A DNA stretch of 5,186 nt from Kangiella sp. (lineage in GTDB: Bacteria; Pseudomonadota; Gammaproteobacteria; Enterobacterales; Kangiellaceae): assembly GCA_002733465.1 (NCBI GenBank), contig NVVT01000014.1:142941-148126 (forward strand). Direction: 5' to 3'. Position 1 is the first letter of the stretch. Each line of letters opens with the position of its first letter. This document shows positions 1-5,179 of this stretch, in pieces. Below the pieces are notes generated by a model. The model was not told where the DNA came from. It ran no database searches and saw nothing but the letters and a program-made list of their open reading frames with translations. Position numbers and translations under genes: made by a program.

Positions 1-9
1 GGTATTTTA

Positions 10-1368
10 CTAACTGCTTCTTTTCTGTAGTCGCCTAATAAATGTTAAAAGTCCGATCAATAAGAGTAATGAATAATGAAAACTTCCTGCGGCTTCAAAT
101 TCAGCATCTTCCGTAGCAACTATATCTACTCCGCCAGAATTTCCGGTATTATCAGTTCCACCAGAACTACCATCGTCTCCCCCATCATTCCCTCCATCGT
201 CACCTCCGCCATTATCTCCGCCATCATCATCGCCTCCCCCATCATCAGTACCGTCATCGTCGTTAATAACAATTTGTACAGACGATGGCGAAGCAATTTG
301 AGCGTCGCCTGTAGGTAAGCTTAAGGACAAATTGAAAAACTCACTTTCTTCATCTACCTCATCATCCAAAATGGAAATTGTAAAAGTTTCACTTTTATCG
401 CCTTCAGGAAATACCAACGTGCCTGAAGTTGCCTGATAGTCACTTCCTGATATAGCACCAAAATCGGAAGTAGAGTAGTTAACCGAGACTTCTCCTGTTG
501 CGCCAAACGTGCGTAAGATAGTAATTTCTATTGTTCCGTTAGCAACATTTTCATCAACGCTATATGAGATCCTAGAAAATAAGAATGTTCCAGGGCTTAC
601 ATCTAATTCATTGTCTATGATATTCACTTTGCTTTGGTTTGGCTCGCCAATAACCGCCCCACCTGATTCTGTTCCAGCAATTAACTGAATTGTAAAAACC
701 TCAGTCCCTTCAAATACATCATCATCTAATAAAGGCACCGTAATTTGCTGGCTAGTCTCAGAATCCGCAAAAGTTAAAGTGCCGCTGATTTCTGTAAAAT
801 CAGTTCCATTTTCGGCGCTATCCCCTGTTATTCTACTAGCAATAAAGTCTACTGTGACAATGCCTTGGCTACCAAGCTCTCGATTAACTGTTAATACTAC
901 TTCACCTTGATCTTCAGCTACGTCTACACTGGCATTCTCAAGCGTTAATAAACCGAACTGTTGAGCGGGGCCAATTGAAATGATCCAGTTATCGATGATG
1001 GCAAGATCAGCAGAGCTAATTAGACTGCCATTCGGAGGCATCATTCCCCCGCAAGCTATATTAACATTCGCCAATTTTTGATGTAAAACCGACTCAATAA
1101 CATCTCCGGGTTCAACTAAAACATCTCCAGCATTACTACAATTAGCAACGATACTTACGAGTGAAGCCTCTGAAACAGTCGCATTGTCTAACGCTAAGTT
1201 TCCTGAAAGATTAGCGCCAGCATGGCAATCTAAACAATTATTTTGAACAAAAACATCTTGCACATTATCGGGTAGGTCAAATGCAATCCCGTTGCAACTA
1301 ATCATTAAAAAGCAAAGAGAGCTAATTGCGATTTGCCCTTTTTTTAAAACTTGCGTCAAATACAACAT
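10..1368 (-). CDS. Exported c-type cytochrome-like protein with two Calx-beta domains and a GlyGly-CTERM-like tail
   Basis: Complete 452-residue frame, ATG at 1366-1368 and TAG at 10-12; GAGG five bases before the ATG supports this start. Residues 1-30 form a signal sequence ending in MISC (Cys25), a weak lipobox, so it may be a lipoprotein; ordinary signal-peptidase cleavage after Ala29 is the alternative. Residues 31-135 resemble a small cytochrome c domain of the planctomycete-type (PSCyt) group: haem motif C45-L-D-C48-H49 and a late MMPP (109-112) that could give the axial Met. C77 and C106 could form a disulphide. Two Calx-beta domains follow (about 138-252 and 260-371), each ending in the usual acidic strand (IIDNE, INDDDG); such domains bind calcium and occur in surface proteins. 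A Gly/Asp linker (370-413) leads to Gly428-Ser429, a hydrophobic stretch (433-444) and RRLQKR, resembling a rhombosortase GlyGly-CTERM signal. Probable role: surface or periplasmic redox/adhesion protein. Domain calls are from motif recognition; specific function is unknown. Confidence 0.85.
   Translation of the reverse strand: MLYLTQVLKKGQIAISSLCFLMISCNGIAFDLPDNVQDVFVQNNCLDCHAGANLSGNLALDNATVSEASLVSIVANCSNAGDVLVEPGDVIESVLHQKLANVNIACGGMMPPNGSLISSADLAIIDNWIISIGPAQQFGLLTLENASVDVAEDQGEVVLTVNRELGSQGIVTVDFIASRITGDSAENGTDFTEISGTLTFADSETSQQITVPLLDDDVFEGTEVFTIQLIAGTESGGAVIGEPNQSKVNIIDNELDVSPGTFLFSRISYSVDENVANGTIEITILRTFGATGEVSVNYSTSDFGAISGSDYQATSGTLVFPEGDKSETFTISILDDEVDEESEFFNLSLSLPTGDAQIASPSSVQIVINDDDGTDDGGGDDDGGDNGGGDDGGNDGGDDGSSGGTDNTGNSGGVDIVATEDAEFEAAGSFHYSLLLLIGLLTFIRRLQKRSS
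130..264 (-). repeat. Gly/Asp-coding low-complexity repeat
   Basis: This tract encodes residues 369-413 of the cytochrome/Calx-beta protein. Its dense part (169-261) consists almost only of GGN and GAY codons, giving runs of GGGDDD and GGDDGG type. The plus strand therefore shows repeated ccatcatc/cctcc units and lies open in other frames. It acts as a flexible, strongly acidic, possibly calcium-binding spacer between the last Calx-beta domain and the membrane tail. Slipped-strand length variation is plausible but cannot be seen in one sequence. Confidence 0.8.
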
Positions 1369-1453
1369 GAAAACCTCAAACCTTCTATGAATTACAATTC
1401 AATTTATCACGACTCAATCAATTAATATTAGTCAAGGATCTCAGTTTGGGCAT

Positions 1454-1479
1454 AAAAAAACCGGAACGAGTCCGGTTTT
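1454..1479 (-). terminator. Rho-independent terminator of the peroxiredoxin gene
   Basis: Read on the minus strand it is a perfect 9-bp stem, AAAACCGGA / TCCGGTTTT, with a CTCGT loop, and the T run continues to seven Ts. It begins 20 bases past the peroxiredoxin stop codon (1500-1502). It separates that gene from the downstream same-strand cytochrome/Calx-beta gene, so the two are probably not one operon. Read on the plus strand it also has a short T run (TTTT), but no plus-strand gene ends there. Confidence 0.93.
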
Positions 1480-1499
1480 ATCTATTATGGCAACTAGAT

Positions 1500-2105
1500 T
1501 TACAATTTATCAGCTTCTTCAGAAAGATATTTGGCAACGCCATCTGGAGATGCATCCATCCCTTTGTCGCCTTGACTCCAACCAGCAGGACATACTTCGC
1601 CATGCTCTTCATGGAATTTAAGCGCATCAACCATACGCAACATTTCATCAATGTTTCTTCCAAGAGGTAAATCATTAACAACTTGATGACGTACCATTCC
1701 TTCTTGATCGATTAAAAATGAACCTCTAAAAGCCACACCATCGGTTGGATGCTCAACATCATAAGCTTTACAAATTTCATGCTTTACATCAGCAACTAGA
1801 GCATAGCCAACTTGACCGATACCACCATCGTTGATTGCAGTATTTCTCCAAGCATTATGTGAAAACTGAGAATCAATTGAAACTCCAATCACTTCAACAC
1901 CACGTTCTGTAAAATCTTTTAAACGGTGATCAAACGCGATTAACTCGGACGGACAAACAAAGGTAAAATCTAAAGGATAAAAGAAAATAACCGCCATTTT
2001 CCCTTTAATTGTTTCGCTTAAATTGAAAGTATCGACAATCTCGCCATTTCCTAAAACAGCTGCTGCAGTAAAATCTGGTGCTTCGCGACCAACAAGTACG
2101 CCCAT
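1500..2105 (-). CDS. Typical 2-Cys peroxiredoxin (AhpC/PrxC type)
   Basis: Complete 201-residue cytoplasmic protein; ATG at 2103-2105 is preceded by GGAGAG five bases upstream. It reduces hydrogen peroxide, organic peroxides and probably peroxynitrite, and is recycled through a disulphide reductant (thioredoxin or AhpF-like; not in the window). The peroxidatic Cys is C51 in FTFVCPSE with T48 as the conserved TxxC threonine. R127 in FRGSF is the expected active-site arginine, and the resolving Cys is C172 in EVCPAGW. Length and the C-terminal extension after C172 fit the AhpC/Prx1 subfamily, nearer PrxC/Prx1-like proteins than the 187-residue E. coli AhpC. A GGIG motif (94-97) and a C-terminal helix with Tyr193-Leu194 resemble the GGLG and YF elements that make eukaryotic Prx sensitive to over-oxidation, although YF is YL here. 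It has its own OxyR-type promoter and terminator, so it looks monocistronic. Confidence 0.96.
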   Translation of the reverse strand: MGVLVGREAPDFTAAAVLGNGEIVDTFNLSETIKGKMAVIFFYPLDFTFVCPSELIAFDHRLKDFTERGVEVIGVSIDSQFSHNAWRNTAINDGGIGQVGYALVADVKHEICKAYDVEHPTDGVAFRGSFLIDQEGMVRHQVVNDLPLGRNIDEMLRMVDALKFHEEHGEVCPAGWSQGDKGMDASPDGVAKYLSEEADKL

Positions 2106-2142
2106 ATTGACTCTCCAATGTTTGTGTATAATATTAATGAAT

Positions 2143-2161
2143 TGACCAAGCTAATGACCAA
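2143..2161 (-). repeat. Direct repeat TTGGTCA in the peroxiredoxin leader
   Basis: Two identical 7-base copies (plus-strand TGACCAA at 2143-2149 and 2155-2161) lie 12 bases apart between the predicted transcription start and the ATG. They could be a second regulatory site or chance; nothing else supports a function. Confidence 0.3.
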
Positions 2162-2177
2162 ATAGATAAGAGCCGTA

Positions 2178-2206
2178 AAGATACAGGTATTTAGTGAGCA
2201 ATCCAA
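2178..2206 (-). promoter_or_regulatory. Sigma-70 promoter of the peroxiredoxin gene (activator-dependent)
   Basis: Minus-strand -35 TTGGAT (2201-2206) and -10 TATCTT (2178-2183) are separated by exactly 17 bases. The -35 matches only three of six consensus bases, as expected for a promoter that needs an activator, and it touches the OxyR box. Transcription would begin near 2171, leaving a leader of about 65 bases before the ATG at 2105. Confidence 0.65.
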
Positions 2207-2242
2207 TAGTTGCTCTCAATAGTTTTAATAGACCTAAACTAT
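2206..2242 (-). promoter_or_regulatory. OxyR tetramer binding site upstream of the peroxiredoxin gene
   Basis: On the plus strand the pattern is ATAG-N7-CAAT-N7-ATAG-N7-CTAT, exactly the 37-bp geometry of the OxyR consensus (ATAG-N7-CTAT twice, separated by 7). Fifteen of 16 core bases match, plus two of the four weaker internal t/a positions. It ends against the -35 hexamer of the peroxiredoxin promoter (2201-2206) and is centred near -53 of the predicted start, the position expected for an OxyR activator site. The match is read directly; binding by OxyR is inference from the known consensus. Confidence 0.85.
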
Positions 2243-2268
2243 AAAATCTAGGGTGCAAAATAAAATAG

Positions 2269-2919
2269 TTATTCAGATTCAAATCGCAGTTGCATTTTAA
2301 TCGCATAATCATCGCCATTTCTACCTAATAATCCGTCTTTAAACCGATTAGATGGTGGTCGATTACCAAACCAAACATTGGTTATAAAACGATAGAACTC
2401 TCTAGAATCGCCAACTTTACCTAAATCGTTAATTTCGCCTAAGAGATGTTTGTTATGATAAACACGTATACCAAAGTCATGGTGATAGTCAAAGCGAATA
2501 GTGTCGCCTTTTTTGATTGTCCGCTTAAAAAAAGTCTTCAATCGCTTAACAAATACGATATTATCTTTTAGAGCTTCACGGTCATTATTGATTTTCATGC
2601 CTTGGGATAGCTTTCGCCAGAAAGTTCTTCCGGACACCTTATCCAATACAAACTTAAACTCCATTCGGCGGGCGGCATCAATGTATACCAAATCATCTAC
2701 CGAAGCATAGCTCGCAGACTCATCAATTGAAAAACGAGCCAAGTAATATTCTTTATTCAGAAATTTTGTCAAACCATAACCAAGAGGAATTAAGGTTCTT
2801 TCTAGAATTTTTGCTTTTGCTTGTAGAATGTATGTAGTGGAGCTTTCTGCAAACGTAAATGCCGAAAAAACAACTATTATCAAAGCAATTATGTTGTGGT
2901 AAAAAGACGCTTGTTTCAT
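2269..2919 (-). CDS. Secreted chalcone-isomerase-like domain protein
   Basis: Complete 216-residue protein, ATG at 2917-2919 and TAA at 2269-2271. The ribosome site is weak: only an AGG about 11 bases upstream. Residues 1-24 are a signal peptide (hydrophobic 10-23, cleavage after FTFA), so it should be periplasmic. The rest resembles the bacterial chalcone-isomerase-like family (Chalcone_3, PF16036, named from memory). Features seen are YGLTKFLNKEYYLARF (48-63), FKFV (88-91), FFKRTIKKGDTIRFDY (130-145), and the C-terminal EFYRFITNVWFG..PPS..FKDGLLG segment (174-199). Bacterial members are not shown to isomerise chalcones and are thought to be lipid- or ligand-binding folds. The same domain is present in the divergent gene at 3343. 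It lies upstream of the peroxiredoxin gene on the same strand, but the OxyR promoter sits between them, so a shared function is not implied. No catalytic residues can be assigned. Function unknown. Confidence 0.85.
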   Translation of the reverse strand: MKQASFYHNIIALIIVVFSAFTFAESSTTYILQAKAKILERTLIPLGYGLTKFLNKEYYLARFSIDESASYASVDDLVYIDAARRMEFKFVLDKVSGRTFWRKLSQGMKINNDREALKDNIVFVKRLKTFFKRTIKKGDTIRFDYHHDFGIRVYHNKHLLGEINDLGKVGDSREFYRFITNVWFGNRPPSNRFKDGLLGRNGDDYAIKMQLRFESE

Positions 2920-2982
2920 TAGGGAAAAAACCTATATAAAGTTATTTAACAATTCAATCCCTTGTCAATTTGTAAGTAGTTG

Positions 2983-2988
2983 ATTATA
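2983..2988 (-). promoter_or_regulatory. Candidate -10 for the CHI-like gene
   Basis: A perfect TATAAT is read on the minus strand about 64 bases before the start codon. No good -35 lies 16-18 bases upstream (best AAATAG). A perfect TTGACA also occurs on the minus strand at 2963-2968, but the best -10 at correct spacing is only TAACTT (2939-2944). Either could serve. In DNA this A+T rich, isolated TATAAT hexamers are expected by chance. Confidence 0.3.
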
Positions 2989-3171
2989 CCTTTTAAATTT
3001 GCTAACTATTTAATTCTAACTGGTAATATTTACACTATAATACGTTAATGTGGAAGTATAGGATATTGCAGGAGTAACCATATCGAATGTACTCTGCAAA
3101 AAAATCAATTCATTCACAGCCGACTATAATATAGAAGAGTCTATTTGTAAGCAAATGCTTTTATTTAGGGC

Positions 3172-3238
3172 TTGCTTAAGCGATGTTATTCATCATATGA
3201 TCGCGCCATAGGGGCATATCAGCAGTGATTTTAAGCAA
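3172..3238. repeat. Inverted repeat TTGCTTAA / TTAAGCAA
   Basis: Perfect 8-base arms at 3172-3179 and 3231-3238 enclose 51 bases; a further direct copy of TAAGCAAA lies at 3148-3155. The spacing could suit a pair of operator half-sites or the ends of a small insertion relic. No target-site duplication was seen, and 8-base arms can arise by chance. Confidence 0.35.
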
Positions 3239-3283
3239 ACCAGACCAAGTTTTGTGAACTCCGTCACACTTTGTTCTCAACAT
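3176..3283 (-). CDS. Doubtful 35-residue small ORF, possible gene remnant
   Basis: ATG at 3281-3283 and TAA at 3176-3178 encode a small protein beginning MLRTKCDGVHKTW and ending DMPLWRDHMMNNIA. TAGG nine bases before the ATG could be a ribosome site. The composition (two Trp, LWRDHMM) looks protein-like, and the frame stays open upstream to about 3300. It may therefore be the tail of a decayed gene, perhaps a transposase, or a chance frame. I recognise no family. Confidence 0.2.
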   Translation of the reverse strand: MLRTKCDGVHKTWSGLLKITADMPLWRDHMMNNIA

Positions 3284-3314
3284 TTGTAACAGCCTATTTC
3301 TAAAACGTTATATA
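3284..3314 (+). promoter_or_regulatory. Possible promoter of the CHI-TonB fusion gene
   Basis: TTGTAA (3284-3289) matches four of six -35 bases. TATATA (3309-3314) is the best -10, 19 bases later and so longer than the ideal 17; TATAAA at 3311-3316 is even further. The predicted start near 3321 leaves a leader of about 20 bases carrying GGAG. Weak but well placed. Confidence 0.3.
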
Positions 3315-3342
3315 AATCTAATTGTTTGGAGTTTTAACGAAA

Positions 3343-4809
3343 ATGCTTTCGTTTTTTTCTCATATTAAGCTAACTATATCAAAAATATTTGATAGCATTA
3401 AGTTGTTTAAATTACTCTTAGGCACTCTATTTTTAACCAGCATTTTACCCACAAACATTATTGCTCTTGAATCAAACAACCTTAATGGCACGACTCTCAA
3501 TTTGCTTGGTATAGCTATCCATAGCGAATTAAGAAATGAGATCTACATAGGTGCGATGTTTGCCCCAGCTGAAGTTGATAACTATAAATCACTTTACGAT
3601 ACTTCTATAACAAAAAATATGAGTTTACGGTTTATACAAGGCTATTCAAAACGAAAAATTGCGCGTCTTTGGAAGCAACGGATTGCAATGAACAACGAAA
3701 AATCAAAATGGCAACCATTAACAAAAGATATCATTCGCTTTGCAAAAATATTTAAGAGAACGATGCAGGCCGGCGATGAGATAAAATTAATTTACATTCC
3801 AAGTGAAGGAACAAAAATTTATCTAAATACTAGCTTGTTTTTGGTCATCAAAAACCCAGAATTTTATACGATTTTACTTAACACTTGGTACGGCAAAGTA
3901 CCTCCTAGTAAGCTTTTCAAGACCGGGATAATAGGCGAAAATACAGATTATTTACAACAGAAAATTATTACTCAATACGAGTCACTGATATCAGTACCAG
4001 GTAGATTTGATAAAGATAGGCCTAAAACAGTGAGTAGCAAAAGAGTCAATACAGCGATCAATAAAAAAGCTCCCGTAATAAAAGAAACTGTCAACAAAAC
4101 GAGTAATAAGAACATTGTAATCGCCAAATCCGTATCCTCAGCAACAAAAAGTTTAATTGAAGGATTTAAAACCCAACTACCGAAAATAGTGACTCGTAAG
4201 GAAAAAATAAGCTATGTTGCAGACAAAAAGGCATTGTTCAAAATTAATTTGGAACTATCAGATAGCAATCTCGATAACACCACGTTAAAACCAATTGATT
4301 TATCAGAGCCCTTAAGTAAACACCCTATTACCAAAACAAATAAAATTCCTTCAAAAAGTCCTCCCCAACCTCAAGTGACAAAGGAAACCATTGATAACAC
4401 CTCAAAATCTAATACTAAAAACACAAGAGTAGCGTTAGCAAAAACTATCGAAGTTGAAGATTTCGCTAACAATTTAGAAAACTCATCGGAAAGCGATGAA
4501 GTTATAGATAATGATTTAATTAGAGGAGCATATACCCGAGAACTAATTAATACGGTTAAAAAGAACCAAAAATACCCTAAAAAAGCAATCCAAAAAGGTC
4601 ATGAGGGAAACTTACTTATATCACTAACCGTAAACGCTATTGGTGAAATTGTTAATTTAGCGCTAATACAACGTTCAGGCTCAAGATATTTAGATATAGG
4701 CGTTTTAAGGCAAGTAAGAGAAATAGAACCTTTCCCTCCTATACCCGGATCCTTAAATATTGAATCTTTTGAAGTTGAAATACCGATGAATTTTTCTTTT
4801 ACAAAATAG
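3343..4809 (+). CDS. Chalcone-isomerase-like domain fused to a TonB C-terminal domain
   Basis: I place the start at ATG 3343 (488 residues), because GGAG (3328-3331) lies 11 bases before it. The frame also extends to a TTG at 3322 that has no ribosome site. Residues 1-41 hold a long basic n-region and a hydrophobic stretch (21-41, ending NIIA), either a signal peptide or an inner-membrane anchor. Residues 49-215 are a CHI-like domain homologous to the neighbour at 2269-2919, sharing IFKRTMQAGDEIKL (136-149) and EFYTILLNTWYG..PPS..FKTGIIG (173-198). Residues 216-394 form a Lys/Thr/Ser/Asn-rich linker ending in an acidic patch (368-391). Residues 395-487 are a TonB C-terminal domain: YP (411-412), A..KGHEGNLLISLTVNAIGEI, SGS..LD.GVL..V and PFPPIP, ending FEVEIPMNF. 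TonB-C domains contact TonB boxes of outer-membrane receptors. The SxxxH transmembrane motif used by E. coli TonB with ExbB/ExbD is absent, so energy coupling is uncertain. Role: probably periplasmic; partner unknown. Confidence 0.88.
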   Translation: MLSFFSHIKLTISKIFDSIKLFKLLLGTLFLTSILPTNIIALESNNLNGTTLNLLGIAIHSELRNEIYIGAMFAPAEVDNYKSLYDTSITKNMSLRFIQGYSKRKIARLWKQRIAMNNEKSKWQPLTKDIIRFAKIFKRTMQAGDEIKLIYIPSEGTKIYLNTSLFLVIKNPEFYTILLNTWYGKVPPSKLFKTGIIGENTDYLQQKIITQYESLISVPGRFDKDRPKTVSSKRVNTAINKKAPVIKETVNKTSNKNIVIAKSVSSATKSLIEGFKTQLPKIVTRKEKISYVADKKALFKINLELSDSNLDNTTLKPIDLSEPLSKHPITKTNKIPSKSPPQPQVTKETIDNTSKSNTKNTRVALAKTIEVEDFANNLENSSESDEVIDNDLIRGAYTRELINTVKKNQKYPKKAIQKGHEGNLLISLTVNAIGEIVNLALIQRSGSRYLDIGVLRQVREIEPFPPIPGSLNIESFEVEIPMNFSFTK

Positions 4810-4835
4810 CAATTTTTTGCTCCTGCAAAAATTGC
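4809..4835 (+). other. Hairpin immediately after the fusion gene
   Basis: GCAATTTTTTGC, loop TCCT and GCAAAAATTGC form an 11-bp stem with one bulged T, starting on the last base of the stop codon. It is placed like a terminator or 3'-end protecting stem. However, no T run follows (ATACATTAC), and the stem is mostly A-T, so intrinsic termination is uncertain. Confidence 0.45.
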
Positions 4836-4840
4836 ATACA

Positions 4841-4854
4841 TTACATCCATGTAA
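4841..4854. repeat. Short palindrome TTACAT-CC-ATGTAA
   Basis: Perfect 6-base inverted repeat with a 2-base centre, lying between the hairpin and the integrase remnant. It has the form of a small dyad operator, but no start codon follows closely. Chance occurrence is possible. Confidence 0.3.
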
Positions 4855-4915
4855 ATAGTCAGCACTTAAAAAGAACTTAACTAATTGATATATAAAGATA
4901 AAATTCCTTTTATGA

Positions 4916-4944
4916 TCGACCAATTCATCCGGGAATGTTATAAT
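4916..4944 (+). promoter_or_regulatory. Promoter-like sequence with extended -10
   Basis: TCGACC (4916-4921, four of six -35 bases), a 17-base spacer and TATAAT (4939-4944) preceded by TGT make an extended -10 promoter of good quality, with a predicted start near 4951. It lies inside the integrase remnant and points rightward, away from the fusion gene. The only start shortly after is a 10-codon frame (4973). If active, it may serve something beyond the right edge or be fortuitous. Confidence 0.4.
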
Positions 4945-5025
4945 AGAGTTCAAGCAACACAAATCTACACTCATGCTCTCAATCGAAATCCGACTGGAAC
5001 ATTAAGCCCACTCGATAAATTGTAA
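4936..5025 (+). pseudogene. C-terminal remnant of an integron-type tyrosine recombinase (IntI-like)
   Basis: In the frame ending at TAA 5023-5025, the last 25 codons read VQATQIYTHALNR, then NPTGT, then LSPLDKL. This matches the C terminus of integron integrases as remembered (..TTQIYTHVLNRG..GVRSPLD.L). The tyrosine codon at 4966-4968 is at the place of the catalytic nucleophile. Just before it, ECYNRV stands at the same spacing as the family's LGHNDV, so the usual Gly and His have become Cys and Tyr. Upstream of about 4930 the likeness ends, and the frame reaches a stop at 4882-4884. The remaining roughly 270-300 residues, including the Arg/Lys/HxxR residues, are missing. It is therefore a non-functional fragment, left by deletion or replacement at the 3' end of the fusion gene. 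It was found by reading motifs only, so a database search is needed for the exact subfamily. Confidence 0.7.
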
Positions 5026-5062
5026 ATATTGGTTATTGAACGTTTGCTTTCGTTAAAAAACA

Positions 5063-5161
5063 TCATTCGAATCTTGTTTTCTTGACTGGCAGAAATGGAT
5101 CAACTAGCGCCAATCGTTTTTCTGAAACGTCCGCTTTAAGATCAGGCTGTGTGCACGTCAT
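5063..5161 (-). CDS. Doubtful 32-residue small ORF
   Basis: ATG at 5159-5161 and TGA at 5063-5065; AGGTGA lies nine bases before the start. The peptide begins MTCTQPDLKADVSEKR and continues LALVDPFLPVKKTRFE. The LALVDPFLP segment faintly recalls the N-terminal W-ALIEPLLP motif of IS5-type transposases, so it could be a relic of such a gene, but the similarity is slight. It may equally be a chance frame. Confidence 0.2.
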   Translation of the reverse strand: MTCTQPDLKADVSEKRLALVDPFLPVKKTRFE

Positions 5162-5179
5162 CCTGACACATCACCTGAT
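5141..5179. repeat. Imperfect inverted repeat at the right edge
   Basis: ATCAGG-c-TGTGT (5141-5152) pairs with ACACA-tca-CCTGAT (5166-5179) around a 13-base loop containing the GTGCAC palindrome; TAATTTT follows. It could be a terminator read rightward, an operator or a mobile-element end. The window ends here, so context is lacking. Confidence 0.35.

Larger units (their letters stand above)
2920..3342. other. Divergent intergenic region between the two CHI-like genes
   Basis: About 420 bases between divergent start codons. It holds three perfect TATAAT hexamers (minus 2983-2988; plus 3036-3041 and 3125-3130), none with a convincing -35. It also has an octamer, TAAGCAAA, at 3148-3155 and 3232-3239 with an inverted TTGCTTAA at 3172-3179, and one short minus-strand frame (3176-3283). 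The stretch 3180-3290 looks less A+T rich than its surroundings. No tRNA, clear small RNA or terminator was found. Confidence 0.6.

Noticed and set aside
166..264. Repeated cctcc/catc units that could suggest a CRISPR or tandem array.
   Set aside because: There are no spacers of uniform length; the pattern is fully explained by Gly and Asp codons.
76..318. Plus-strand open frame of 80 codons opposite the Gly/Asp tract.
   Set aside because: It is the complement of the GGN/GAY repeat, giving an Ile/Ser/Thr-rich peptide with no ribosome site; the minus-strand frame has clear domains.
1369..1453. Promoter for the cytochrome/Calx-beta gene from a minus-strand TTGACT near 1430-1436.
   Set aside because: No adequate -10 lies 16-18 bases downstream, so I could not define a promoter there.
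1446..1681. Short open frames on both strands over the terminator and the 3' end of the peroxiredoxin gene.
   Set aside because: They overlap the well-supported peroxiredoxin frame and terminator, and their peptides resemble no family.
2112..2160. Alternative peroxiredoxin promoter using TTGGTC and TATTAT/TATACA nearer the ATG.
   Set aside because: Spacings (13 or 22 bases) do not fit sigma-70; the upstream pair with 17 bases next to the OxyR box is better.
3322..3342. TTG start seven codons upstream in the fusion gene.
   Set aside because: No ribosome site precedes it, and GGAG at 3328-3331 falls inside it and serves the ATG at 3343 better.
3343..3465. Reading the fusion protein as a conventional TonB energised by ExbB/ExbD.
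   Set aside because: The hydrophobic segment lacks the SxxxH pattern, the linker is not a Pro-rich EP/KP spacer, and no exbB/exbD genes are adjacent.
4599..4974. Minus-strand open frames over the 3' end of the fusion gene and its flank.
   Set aside because: They lie opposite the conserved TonB-C coding sequence and the integrase remnant, and their Cys/Phe-rich peptides have no likeness to known proteins.
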